In this document: one piece after another, positions 28,947-36,270 of the stretch
How the letters are laid out: each line of letters begins with the position of its first letter
How positions within the stretch are numbered: the first letter of the stretch is position 1
Assembly: GCA_947460455.1 (NCBI GenBank)
Contig: CANHKG010000017.1
Span: forward strand, 1-36,270
Length of the DNA stretch: 36,270 bases
Direction of reading: 5' to 3'
Origin: Rhodospirillales bacterium
GTDB taxonomy: Bacteria > Pseudomonadota > Alphaproteobacteria > Acetobacterales > Acetobacteraceae
Notes under the pieces: model-generated
Database searches by the model: none
What the model was told of the DNA's origin: nothing
Seen by the model: only the letters and a program-made list of their open reading frames with translations
Translations under genes and position numbers: made by a program

Positions 28947-29723
28947 TTAAGCGATGCCCTTGGCACCCTTGCGCGTCTCCGCGATGCAGGTCTTGGCGAA
29001 GCTCGCCATCATCCCGCTATCGTTCATCAGCGTCACCAGGCGGAAGCCCCGCGCAATGCAGCGCGCCGCATCGGCCGAACCGCCGGTGTGGATGCCGGCA
29101 TAGATGCCGCGGCTCTGGCAGGCCTTCAGGATCTTGTCATAGGCCTTCAGGATCTCCGGCTCATCCCGATCCAGCTTCGCCGGCAGCCCGAAGGAAAGGC
29201 CCAGGTCGCTCGGCCCAACATAGATGCCCGCGATCCCTTCCACATCCAGGATGGCGTCGATGTTCTTCACCGCCTGTTTGGTCTCGATCATCGGAATGCA
29301 CAGCGTCTCGGTATTCGCCGACGCCTGGTAGGCACCGCCATCGCCATACATGCCGGCGCGGAACGCACCATTGGAACGGGTGCCGAGCGGCGGGTACTTG
29401 CAATACTGCACCATCGCCTCGGCTTCTTTCTTCGTATTGATCATCGGGCAGATCACGCCCATCGCGCCGGCGTCCAGCACCTTGCCGATGATCCCCGGCT
29501 CGTTCCACGGCACCCGCACCAGCGGCGTCACCGGATGCGCCTGCATCGCCTGGAAGCACGCCAGCATGGAAAGGAAATCCTGCGCCCCGTGCTGCATGTC
29601 CACAGTCACGGAATCGAACCCGCTCTGCGCCATCACCTCGGCCGAAAAGCCAGAGGGAATGGCAAGCCACCCGTTGACCACCGCCTTGCCGGAGGCCCAG
29701 AGTTTCGCAACTTTTGTCGGCAT
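28947..29723 (-). CDS. HpcH/HpaI-family class II aldolase (2-keto-3-deoxy sugar-acid aldolase-like)
   Basis: A 258-residue aldolase. The active-site histidine is in VDMQHGAQDF near residue 46, the arginine in PLVRVPWNEPG, the metal-ligand glutamate in CIPMIETKQAVKN, and aspartate in YVGPSDLGLSFG. The family splits 2-keto-3-deoxy acids, or 4-hydroxy-2-oxo-heptanedioate, into pyruvate and an aldehyde. The N-terminus MPTKVAKLWASGKAVVNGWL fixes the start at 29723. With the dehydratase downstream and the lactonase-like gene divergent from it, a non-phosphorylating sugar-acid pathway is likely. Confidence 0.92.
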   Translation of the reverse strand: MPTKVAKLWASGKAVVNGWLAIPSGFSAEVMAQSGFDSVTVDMQHGAQDFLSMLACFQAMQAHPVTPLVRVPWNEPGIIGKVLDAGAMGVICPMINTKKEAEAMVQYCKYPPLGTRSNGAFRAGMYGDGGAYQASANTETLCIPMIETKQAVKNIDAILDVEGIAGIYVGPSDLGLSFGLPAKLDRDEPEILKAYDKILKACQSRGIYAGIHTGGSADAARCIARGFRLVTLMNDSGMMASFAKTCIAETRKGAKGIA

Positions 29724-29818
29724 GAGGCCGTTTCTCCCGTGAATAGATAACGGCACGCTAGGCCCGCCCCCGCCCCCCGGTCAAATATTCGGGTCAATTC
29801 GATCCGCTGGAATCCGCC

Positions 29819-30736
29819 ATGCCCTACGCCGGCCCCATCATCGATGCCCACCACCATCTCTGGGACCTCTCCCTGGGCCGCCACCCCTGGATCGCCGGCA
29901 CCGACCCGGCCATGGCCTCCCTCGGCAACCTCGATTTCCTGCGCCACGACTACCTGCCCGAACACTTCCTCGCCGATGTCGGCCAAACCAACCTCGCCGG
30001 CTCCGTCCATGTGGAGGCCGCCTGGGACCGCGCGCGCGATCCGGTGGAGGAAACGCGCTGGCTCATGTCCCTCCCCCGCCCCCGCCGCGTCGCCCACCGC
30101 CTCGTCGCCTACGTCGCCCTCGAAGACCCGTCGGTGGAAACCCAACTCGCCGCCCACCGCGAAGCCGGCCCCGTCGTCGGCGTCCGCGAAACCATCCGCT
30201 GGCACCCCGACCCCGCCCGCCGCTGGACCGAAGCCGGCCTGCTCAACCGGCCAGACAAACGCCGCGGCATCGCCGCCCTCGCCCGCGCCGGACTGCTGCT
30301 CGAAGTCCTGATGAACCCCTACCAAAGCCAGGATGTCGCCCGCCTGGCGCAGGACATGCCAAGCCTCCAGATCGTCGTGAACCACTGCGCCACCCCCGTC
30401 GACCGCGACGAACCCGGCCTCGAACGCTGGCGGACGGGCCTCGCCCTCATGGCCGCCCAGCCCAACGTCGCCATCAAGGTCAGCAACTTCGGCGCCTACG
30501 CGCCCGATCGCTCCCCCGAAGGCCTGCGCAAGGCCGTGCTCACCTGCGTGGACGCCTTCGGCCCTGCCCGCTCCATGTTCGGCACCGACTACCCCGTCGG
30601 GCGGCGGGCGCTGAGCTATGCGGAGAACGTGGCGGGTTTCGCACATGCGATCGCGGATTTCAGCGAGGCAGAGCAGCGGGCGCTGTTCCACGACAACGCG
30701 CGCCGCATCTATCGATTCGAGGAGAATCTGAGCTAG
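29819..30736 (+). CDS. Amidohydrolase-family TIM-barrel protein (lactonase-like)
   Basis: A 305-residue member of the amidohydrolase-2 family. It begins with the metal-binding strand IIDAHHHLWDLSLGRHPWI. Further on are SVHVEAAWDRARDP, VGVRETIRWHPDP, the second histidine in IVVNHCATPVDRDEP, and the catalytic aspartate in MFGTDYPVGRRALSY. Close relatives include L-rhamnono-1,4-lactonase and L-fuconolactonase, which act just before sugar-acid dehydration. It is divergent from the aldolase across about 95 bases, supporting a shared pathway. The substrate is inferred from context only. Confidence 0.88.
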   Translation: MPYAGPIIDAHHHLWDLSLGRHPWIAGTDPAMASLGNLDFLRHDYLPEHFLADVGQTNLAGSVHVEAAWDRARDPVEETRWLMSLPRPRRVAHRLVAYVALEDPSVETQLAAHREAGPVVGVRETIRWHPDPARRWTEAGLLNRPDKRRGIAALARAGLLLEVLMNPYQSQDVARLAQDMPSLQIVVNHCATPVDRDEPGLERWRTGLALMAAQPNVAIKVSNFGAYAPDRSPEGLRKAVLTCVDAFGPARSMFGTDYPVGRRALSYAENVAGFAHAIADFSEAEQRALFHDNARRIYRFEENLS

Positions 30737-31690
30737 CGCGGCGCGCCCTATCGCTATTTCGTCCACGGAGTAGAGTGTTTCGACGTATGGATAGCTTGCG
30801 ACGACGGTTAATTCATTCCCTATGCGCTTGACAAATGCCAGGACTTCGAAATCCCCCCCCATTTTCAATACTATCGGTCCATTCACCAGCAACCCGAGGG
30901 TACCCTGGAGGTCAACAGGGTGGAACCACGCATTGCTCCATAGGCTGTTGTACCATCCATCCACGCTCAGAACCGGCTTAAGGCGTACGTAGGATTCGCC
31001 TTCGGCTGCTAGCCGCGTCCAATCTTGCTGATTCGCCGCTGCCAGGGCGCGACCACGACGGAGCCACGAGGGCCACCGATTGTCGCTCAGTTCGTAGGCA
31101 GGGTCTGTGGGCGTGTCCCTGTCTTGCCGAACCGGATGCTCGGCAATCTCCTTAGCCAACGTCGCCAAGGCACTGCATTCGGGTCCATCGCAGCGTCCAT
31201 CGAGCCCCATGGCAATTGGGGTCAGCTTCAGCGTGATCTCGCACGCTGGCCCATATATCTCAGCTTGAGTGCGTGCATCTTCCCGAATGGCTACCAAACT
31301 CAGACTTGAGACGTAACCGGGTTCAATAAGCACTGGCTGCCCATCGACCGTGGCAACGGATATGCCTGGGCACCACCCCTCCTCAGGTCCTCTGTCGCCA
31401 TAAGGCTGATCGAACTCTCTTCGCGTACCTGCCGTCTCCAACACCAACCTATTGCGGCACCCCTTAGCATCGGTCCCAGAATCCTCCAGGTGCACGTCCA
31501 GAACTGGGCCAAGCACCAATGGCGACCCGGGCAATTCTGCAAGTACCTGAGCAATTGGCCCGCGGGGTAACTTGCCGCCGCTCCGCTCGACGAACTCGGC
31601 CAGCCGGGTGCACATCTCCTGCGCTCCAGACGCGCCGGCCGATCCCGCCAGAAGGCCCAGTGCTAAGCCTGCTCGCAGCAGACGGCGCAT
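30737..31690 (-). CDS. Exported protein of unknown function, 3' end undefined
   Basis: Begins at 31690, four bases after the acyl-CoA synthetase stop, so it is probably cotranscribed. The signal peptide MRRLLRAGLALGLLAGS ends near ASGA-Q (residue 23). The mature part has paired cysteines (MCTRL, DAKGCRNRL, EEGWCPG, YGPACEI, GRCDGPEC). No family was recognised. Base composition is nearer 50% G+C, lower than its neighbours. The frame has no stop before it enters the opposite-strand amidohydrolase gene; it stays open to 29633, but beyond about 30737 it is only the antisense of that gene. The real C-terminus is probably near YVETLYSVDEIAIG. Loss of the native stop is likely. Confidence 0.6.
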
Positions 31691-31694
31691 CGCC

Positions 31695-33242
31695 TCAGCT
31701 CACCTGCTTCGCCCGCCCCGCCCAGAACGTCTCCCGCAGCACCGTCTTGAGAACCTTCCCGGCCCCAGACAGCGGCAACGATTCCGCGCGGATTTCCACG
31801 CTCCGCGGCACCTTGAACCCCGCAATCAGCGCCCGACAATGCGCCACCACCGCCTCGGCCGTCAGCTCCCGCCCCGCCCGCGGCACCACCACGGCGTGCA
31901 CCGTCTCGCCCCATTTCTCATCGGGAATGCCGATCACCGCCACCTCGGCCACGCCATCCAGCGTGGAGATCGCACTCTCCACCTCGGCGGAATAGATGTT
32001 CTCCCCGCCGGAGATGATCATGTCCTTGAAGCGGTCCACGATATAGACGTAGCCGTCCTCGTCCATGTAGCCGCCGTCGCCGCTATGGTACCAGCCGCCG
32101 CGCAGCGCGTTCGCGGTCACGTCGGGCAGGTTCCAGTAGCCGGGCATCACGTTCGGGCCACGCACCTGCACCTCGCCCACCGTGCCGCGCGGCACCTCGG
32201 CGTCGTCCGCATCGGCGATGCGCACATCCATCAGCAGGCACGGCCGGCCGCAGCTCTGCGCGCGCGGCCCATCGGGGTCCGGCTGGTGCCGGTCCATCGC
32301 GGTCACCAGCGGGGCTGCCTCGGTCATGCCGTACACATGCAGCCAGCGCACATGCGGCATCGTCGCCTTCGCCCGCTTCAGCACCGCATCCGGCATCGGG
32401 GAGGCGCCATAGGGAATCACCCGCAGCGCCGAAAGATCGAACGACGCGATCTCAGGATGGCTCGCGGTCGCGTTGATCATGGTGGGCACCAGCAGCGCGT
32501 TGGTCACGCGATGCTTCGCCATTTCCGCCAGCATGTCCCCGGCATCGAAGCGCGGAATGAACACATGCGTGCCCCCCACCACCGTCACCGCGAAGGTGGA
32601 GGCAGCATCGGCCAGGTGGAACATCGGCCCGGCATGGATGTACACCGTGTCGTAGCGATAGCCGGCGGCGGGAATGATCTGCGCCGCGTTGCCCACCAGG
32701 TTGCGGTGCGTCAGCATCACGCCCTTTGATCGCCCGGTGGTCCCGCCGGTATAGAAGATGCCGGCCACGTCGTTGTCCGCCGCCTCGCCGAACCCCGCGG
32801 GCCGCTCGGCCAGCAGGCTCTCCCAGCCAATCATCCCGGCCGGCACCTTCCCCTCGCCGATATGCACCACATGCGAAACGCCAGGGATCTGCCCGGCCAG
32901 CTTGGCCGGAATCTCCGCAAAGGTGTCGTCCACCAGCCACACCTTGGTGCCGCTATCCTCCAGCATGAAGGCGATCTCGGGCGGCGCGAGCCGCGTGTTC
33001 AACGGCACCATGATCGCGCCCAGGCCGGGGATCGCGTACATCGCCTCCCAGTAGCGGTCGCTGTTCATCGCCAGGATCGCCACACGGTCCCCCGGCCCCA
33101 CCCCCAGCTTCGCCAGCCCCCCGGCCAACCGCCCGATCCGCTCCGCCACCTCGCGCCACGTCCAGCGCCGGTCGCGGAAGATGGTGGCGGTCCCGCCGCC
33201 GTTGATCGTCACCGCCCGGTTCAGCCCCTGGATCAGCTGCAT
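31695..33242 (-). CDS. AMP-forming acyl-CoA synthetase
   Basis: A 515-residue ANL-superfamily ligase that activates a carboxylic acid via an acyl-adenylate and transfers it to CoA. The ATP loop FYTGGTTGRSKGVMLTHRNL lies near residue 165, the adenine-binding VYGMTEAAPLV near 290, and YHSGDGGYMDEDGYVYIVDR with MIISGGENIYSAEVE near 390-420. The C-terminal catalytic lysine is in LSGAGKVLKTVLRE. The start MQLIQGLNRAVTINGGG at 33242 is preceded by GAGGAAG. The sequence resembles medium- or long-chain fatty-acyl ligases, but the substrate is not readable. The first 20 codons occur twice more upstream, fused to lipoprotein genes. Confidence 0.92.
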   Translation of the reverse strand: MQLIQGLNRAVTINGGGTATIFRDRRWTWREVAERIGRLAGGLAKLGVGPGDRVAILAMNSDRYWEAMYAIPGLGAIMVPLNTRLAPPEIAFMLEDSGTKVWLVDDTFAEIPAKLAGQIPGVSHVVHIGEGKVPAGMIGWESLLAERPAGFGEAADNDVAGIFYTGGTTGRSKGVMLTHRNLVGNAAQIIPAAGYRYDTVYIHAGPMFHLADAASTFAVTVVGGTHVFIPRFDAGDMLAEMAKHRVTNALLVPTMINATASHPEIASFDLSALRVIPYGASPMPDAVLKRAKATMPHVRWLHVYGMTEAAPLVTAMDRHQPDPDGPRAQSCGRPCLLMDVRIADADDAEVPRGTVGEVQVRGPNVMPGYWNLPDVTANALRGGWYHSGDGGYMDEDGYVYIVDRFKDMIISGGENIYSAEVESAISTLDGVAEVAVIGIPDEKWGETVHAVVVPRAGRELTAEAVVAHCRALIAGFKVPRSVEIRAESLPLSGAGKVLKTVLRETFWAGRAKQVS

Positions 33243-33254
33243 GGCGCCGCTTCC
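33183..33254 (-). repeat. Synthetase 5'-end block, copy 1 (original)
   Basis: Covers the ribosome site and about the first 20 codons of the acyl-CoA synthetase (MQLIQGLNRAVTINGGGTA). Copies at 33622-33693 and 34062-34133 differ at only a few positions. Confidence 0.85.
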
Positions 33255-33298
33255 TCGTATCGTTATGCGCGCAACGCTATCGGCCAGAGCCGAAACGC

Positions 33299-33621
33299 TC
33301 AATGCTTCTGCGTCCAACCGGTCTCATCGAAGCATAGCCACCGAGTTATGTAGCGTGGGCCCGCATTGATGTCCGCCGGGTCACGAGACCAGCAGGCTGT
33401 CCCGGGGCACGGCATTCGTGGCAGATCGCGGCAACGACCCGTCACAGTGAGGCGTGGCCCATGGTCCACAGCGCCGGAAATCTCCCAGCAGCACGCGCTT
33501 CGCATTGCGCCCTCATGCTGCGGAAATCCGCCTCCGTCGCCCCGGGCTTCTCCCAGACCTCGCCGGCGCACCCCGGCAACGCCAGGGCCGCAAGGAGCAT
33601 CGCGCCCCGCCTGCAGATGAT
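33299..33621 (-). pseudogene. Frameshifted small lipoprotein gene, array copy 2
   Basis: The 5' part encodes MLLAALALPGCAGEVWEKPG and ATEADFRSMRAQCEARAAG, a lipoprotein signal with the lipobox LPGC and the WxKPGAT motif. The frame then ends early at 33442 (TMGHASL). The family's C-terminal motif reappears in another frame as CFDETGWTQKH, ending at 33299. Copy 3 has both parts in one frame (ACLQENGWTP), so copy 2 carries a frameshift, roughly at 33440-33480. It is preceded by synthetase block copy 2, which lacks a good ribosome site. Confidence 0.75.
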
Positions 33622-33693
33622 CCTGTCGCTCCCGCCGCCATTCGTCGTCACCGCACGGTTCAGGCCCTGGATCAGCCGCATGGCGGCACGGCA
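33622..33693 (-). repeat. Synthetase 5'-end block, copy 2
   Basis: Encodes MRLIQGLNRAVTTNGGG in frame with the following lipoprotein remnant. It matches the first codons of the acyl-CoA synthetase; similarity stops after about codon 20, where the lipoprotein sequence begins. Confidence 0.85.
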
Positions 33694-33701
33694 TCGGGTC
33701 G

Positions 33702-34121
33702 CTATCTCCAGAGCTTTATCCAGCGAATCCGCGCCGCGTCAGGTATCGGTGTCCAACCGTTCTCTTGAAGGCACGCCTCCGCGTGGAGCGACCGCCCTTC
33801 TTTGTATATGTCCACACTGTAGTTCTCAGTCCTCAATTGCATCATGCAGTTTTTCCCCGACCTTTCGCATGAATAAGATGTCTGAGGACGTGACTTCGTG
33901 ACATAGAAAAAAGGCCATCTCTTGAGTGCACGCGCTTCGCATGCCTCCTCCACGCGCAGGAGCTCCTCCTTCGTCGCCCCGGGTTTCTCCCAGTCCTGAA
34001 CGATGGAGCACCCCGGCAACGCCAGGGCCGCAAGGAGCATCGCGCCCCGCATGCAGATGACCCTGGCGGTCCCGCCGCCATCCGTCGTCACCGCACGGTT
34101 CAGGCCCTGAACCAGCCACAT
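33702..34121 (-). CDS. Small lipoprotein with synthetase-derived N-terminal extension, array copy 3
   Basis: A 139-codon frame. Residues 1-20 (MWLVQGLNRAVTTDGGGTAR) copy the start of the neighbouring acyl-CoA synthetase. The lipoprotein proper starts at an internal ATG, 34052 or 34040 (RGAMLLAALALPGC, lipobox cysteine near residue 38). The mature part shows DWEKPGATKEELLRVEEAC, five further cysteines and ACLQENGWTP near the C-terminus. If translation begins at the duplicated ATG (GAGG upstream), a 23-residue extension precedes the signal peptide; internal initiation would give a normal lipoprotein. Function unknown. G+C is lower in its second half. Confidence 0.65.
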   Translation of the reverse strand: MWLVQGLNRAVTTDGGGTARVICMRGAMLLAALALPGCSIVQDWEKPGATKEELLRVEEACEARALKRWPFFYVTKSRPQTSYSCERSGKNCMMQLRTENYSVDIYKEGRSLHAEACLQENGWTPIPDAARIRWIKLWR

Positions 34122-34133
34122 GGCGCCACCTCG
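34062..34133 (-). repeat. Synthetase 5'-end block, copy 3
   Basis: Encodes MWLVQGLNRAVTTDGGGTA with a retained GAGG ribosome site. It is the third copy of the synthetase start and lies in frame with the copy-3 lipoprotein. Confidence 0.85.
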
Positions 34134-34160
34134 CTGGTATGGTGGTGCTTCGATATTATT

Positions 34161-34274
34161 CTAGCATGGTTGCGCTAAGACTTTAATCAGGCGAATCCGT
34201 GGCGCTTCAGGCTTCGGTGTCCAACCTTCCTCTCGAAGGCATGCTTCCGCGCGTTTCCACCGAGTTTCCTTGCT
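34161..34274 (-). pseudogene. C-terminal remnant of a further array lipoprotein
   Basis: Reading leftward to the TAG at 34161-34163, the frame gives KRAEACLREEGWTPKPEAPR then IRLIK. This aligns with the end of copy 3 (LHAEACLQENGWTPIPDAAR then IRWIKLWR). No matching signal peptide or WxKPGAT region is found to its right, so only the 3' end survives. Confidence 0.65.
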
Positions 34275-34385
34275 CACGTCCCGCGTGGAGGATTCCATCC
34301 TTCCGCCCCACGCACATCTTTGTCGCCTGTCGGCCGCTTCCTCGGAGCGCCACGGGCGTCACGTCATTGGGCGAAGCGGCGGCGA

Positions 34386-34724
34386 TCAATCCTCCACCGG
34401 CATCCACCCATTGCCCATGTAGCAGGCCCGCCGCTCCTGCCGGCGAGGCCTGTCGTGGTCGTCCACCACCGTCATCACCGGCGGCTCCCACCAGCCGCCA
34501 TACCAGGTGCAGTTGCCCCGCGCATCGCAGCGGCGCACCGGCGGCACGTAGCGCGGCGGCATCATCATCTCCTGGCGCAGCATGGGCGGCCACCGGTCAT
34601 TGGCATGGGCGGTGCACTGCGCCTCCATGGTGCGGAACTCCGCCTCCGTCGCGCCCGGCTTCTGCCAGCGCTCGGCACACCCAGCCAAGGCGAGCCCGGC
34701 CAGCAACAGAACGCCGACCCTCAT
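34386..34724 (-). CDS. Small lipoprotein, intact paralogue of the array
   Basis: A 112-residue lipoprotein. The signal is MRVGVLLLAGLALAGC with lipobox LAGC (cysteine near residue 16), followed by the family motif RWQKPGATEAEFRTMEAQC, RWPPMLRQEMMMPPRYVPP, paired cysteines in RRCDARGNCTWYGGWW, and a C-terminal RRACYMGNGWMPVED. Its ATG overlaps the methyltransferase stop by four bases (ATGA), so the two are coupled. It lacks the synthetase-derived block. Function unknown; the mature protein is tethered to a membrane facing the periplasm. Confidence 0.8.
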   Translation of the reverse strand: MRVGVLLLAGLALAGCAERWQKPGATEAEFRTMEAQCTAHANDRWPPMLRQEMMMPPRYVPPVRRCDARGNCTWYGGWWEPPVMTVVDDHDRPRRQERRACYMGNGWMPVED

Positions 34725-35446
34725 GCCGCCTCCGCCAGCACCATCCGCCGCTTCGGCACCGCGCCAGAAGGCACCGCCGCATACATGTCCTTCACCGCCT
34801 CCGTAATCGTCACCCCCGCGAACCCCGGCAGCCACCGCCGCCCCGTCCGCTCCCACAGCCGCGCGCCGCGCTGCACCAGCCGCAGATGCGTCGGCGGCAG
34901 GAACAGCGCCACGTCCCGCCGCTCCACCCGGAACATCGCCCCCGCCATCAGCCGGCCCACCTGCCCGGGCGAATACGGCGTGCCATGCCCGAACGGCGTG
35001 CTCTCCAGATGCGCCCACATGCCGCTGCGGTTCGGCGCCACCACCAGCAGCCGCCCGTCATCCTTCAGCACCCGCCACACCTCGCGCAGCAGCCGCCGCG
35101 CATTCTCCGCCGCCTCCAGCCCATGCACCAGCAGCACCCGGTCGAAGCACAGGTCGGGGAACGGCAGTGCATCCTCCTCCGCCGTGCACGACAGGTTGGC
35201 GCTCCCCACCGGCCACCGCGCCGCCCCCATCTGCGCCGGCGTCAGCGCCACGCAGCGCGCCGCCTGCTCCCGCCACAGCCGCAGATACGGCGCCGCATAG
35301 CCCAGCCCCAGCACCGCTTGGCCCGCCATCGATCCATTGGGCAATTGCGGCCAGAACAACGCCAGCCGCTCCCGCACCAGATGCGCCGCCAGCGCACCCC
35401 GGCGCGTGGCATAGAACTGCGCGGCTTCATGGGCATCGGATACCAT
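34721..35446 (-). CDS. SAM-dependent methyltransferase (class I)
   Basis: A 241-residue protein. The SAM-binding strand is degenerate (AVLGLGYAAPYLRLW). A typical acidic region DALPFPDLCFDRVLLVHGLE follows near residue 92, then the post-motif LLREVWRVLKDDGRLLVVAPN, as in ubiquinone/menaquinone-type methyltransferases. The GxGxG motif is relaxed to LGLGYA, so activity is probable but not certain. It is divergent from gloB; a methyltransferase next to gloB is an arrangement I recall from other proteobacteria. It is coupled to the downstream lipoprotein gene. Confidence 0.85.
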   Translation of the reverse strand: MVSDAHEAAQFYATRRGALAAHLVRERLALFWPQLPNGSMAGQAVLGLGYAAPYLRLWREQAARCVALTPAQMGAARWPVGSANLSCTAEEDALPFPDLCFDRVLLVHGLEAAENARRLLREVWRVLKDDGRLLVVAPNRSGMWAHLESTPFGHGTPYSPGQVGRLMAGAMFRVERRDVALFLPPTHLRLVQRGARLWERTGRRWLPGFAGVTITEAVKDMYAAVPSGAVPKRRMVLAEAA

Positions 35447-35521
35447 GCCCGCCTTATAGCAGAGCCCGCCGTCATCGGTTCGTCGTTTGCCTCAACCCCG
35501 CCCGGCGGCTAACCTCGGGCC

Positions 35522-36247
35522 ATGATCAAGGCAACCCGCGTTCCCATCCTGCAAGACAACTACGCCTGGCTCCTCCGCGACGAGGAAACCGGCGCCACCG
35601 CCATCGTGGACCCCGCGGAGGTCGACCCCGTCGTCGCCGCGATCGAAGCCGCTGGCGGCCGGCTGGACATGATCCTGCTCACCCACCACCACGGCGACCA
35701 CATCGCCGGCACCGATGCCATCCGCACCCGCTACGGCGCGAAGGTCGTCGGCGCCACCGCCGATGCCCACCGCCTGCCGAAGCTCGACGCACAGGTCGCC
35801 GAAGGCTCCGAAGTCACCCTGGGCAGCAGCACCGCCCGCGTCATGGAAACCCCCGGCCACACCCGCGGCCACATCACCTACTACTTCCCTGATGGCGGCG
35901 TGCTCCTGTGCGGCGACACCCTGTTCAGCCTCGGCTGCGGCCGCCTGCTGGAAGGCAATGCCGAGGAGATGCACAAAAGCCTCTCCCGCTTCGCCACCCT
36001 GCCGCCGGAAACCCTGGTCTGCTGCGGCCACGAATACACCGAAAGCAACGCCCGCTTCGCGGTCCACGCCGACCCGGCCAACACCGCCCTGCAAACCTAC
36101 GCCGCCGAAGTCACCAAGCTGCGCGCCGCAAACCAACCCACCCTGCCCAGCCGCTTGGCCGACGAACTCGCCTGCAACCCCTTCCTCCGCGCCAACGACG
36201 TCGCCACCCTCGCCGACCTGCGCAGCCGGAAAGACACGTTCAGGTAA
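35522..36247 (+). CDS. gloB: Hydroxyacylglutathione hydrolase (glyoxalase II)
   Basis: A 241-residue metallo-beta-lactamase-fold enzyme that splits S-lactoylglutathione to lactate and glutathione in methylglyoxal detoxification. The binuclear metal motif THHHGDH is at residues 54-60. Further ligands are in ETPGHTRGHITYYF, LLCGDTLFSLGCGRLLEG, and CGHEYTESNARFA. The C-terminal HAGH-type helical domain ends near LRSRKDTFR. Length is slightly under the E. coli enzyme. The promoter lies in the 75-base gap shared with the methyltransferase. Confidence 0.95.
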   Translation: MIKATRVPILQDNYAWLLRDEETGATAIVDPAEVDPVVAAIEAAGGRLDMILLTHHHGDHIAGTDAIRTRYGAKVVGATADAHRLPKLDAQVAEGSEVTLGSSTARVMETPGHTRGHITYYFPDGGVLLCGDTLFSLGCGRLLEGNAEEMHKSLSRFATLPPETLVCCGHEYTESNARFAVHADPANTALQTYAAEVTKLRAANQPTLPSRLADELACNPFLRANDVATLADLRSRKDTFR

Positions 36248-36270
36248 GGCCAGGGCTCTGCCCTGGACCC
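36246..36270. repeat. Intergenic palindrome, copy 2 (CCAGGGCTCTGCCCTGG)
   Basis: Directly after the gloB stop, the 25 bases to the window end are identical to 23561-23585, including the hairpin CCAGGGC-TCT-GCCCTGG (36250-36266). The element probably continues past the window. Confidence 0.75.

Noticed and set aside
29633-30736. Extension of the exported unknown protein beyond 30737
   Set aside because: This part is the antisense of the amidohydrolase and the aldolase start. Its Gly/Ala/Val-rich sequence is typical of antisense translation in GC-rich DNA.
34199-35512. Long plus-strand frame opposite the methyltransferase and lipoprotein genes
   Set aside because: It is Arg/Pro/His-rich antisense of genes with clear motifs and start-stop overlaps.

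Overview
The window is high-GC alphaproteobacterial chromosome, most likely from the Rhodospirillales and perhaps Acetobacteraceae. The evidence is indirect: strong G/C preference at third codon positions, the order mdh-sucC-sucD-sucA-sucB-lpd typical of alphaproteobacteria, and A/T-hairpin intergenic elements. No rRNA or other marker gene is present to fix the genus.

Layout. Positions 1-500 hold the start of a probable AEC-family permease and a PaaI-type thioesterase, both on the minus strand. Divergent from them, a cobalamin riboswitch (about 525-716) precedes a BtuB-type TonB-dependent receptor. Positions 2818-3800 are an AT-richer, gene-poor stretch with dispersed-repeat remnants and one small atypical gene. 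A small membrane protein follows on the plus strand. Positions 4275-14621 are one long minus-strand cluster, transcribed right to left: mdh, sucC, sucD, a triple-hairpin element, sucA, sucB, lpd, an LTxxQ/Spy-like periplasmic protein and pdxA. It supplies the 2-oxoglutarate to succinate and malate to oxaloacetate steps of the TCA cycle, plus a vitamin B6 biosynthesis step.

Positions 14974-19917 encode a 1647-residue exoprotein: an N-terminal nidogen-like domain, eleven Calx-beta domains and a degenerate RTX/type I secretion C-terminus. Next come xthA and a fumarylacetoacetase-fold hydrolase (minus), a secreted DUF3857/transglutaminase protein (plus), a dense block of inverted repeats, an orphan oligopeptide-type substrate-binding protein, a DsbA/FrnE-like oxidoreductase and an atypical SDR. 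After the SDR lies a LexA-type GTTC-N7-GTTC motif, then an unusual tRNA: a leucine-type class II body carrying the aspartate anticodon GUC.

Positions 27286-30736 hold an altronate/galactarate dehydratase-family enzyme, a HpcH/HpaI aldolase and a lactonase-like amidohydrolase, probably a non-phosphorylating sugar-acid route to pyruvate. An acyl-CoA synthetase and a secreted protein of unknown function follow. Upstream of the synthetase is a decaying tandem array of small lipoprotein genes in which the first codons of the synthetase have been duplicated in front of each lipoprotein copy. An intact lipoprotein paralogue, a methyltransferase and gloB close the window.

The most notable items are the chimeric-identity tRNA, the synthetase/lipoprotein array and the recurring triple-hairpin intergenic element.
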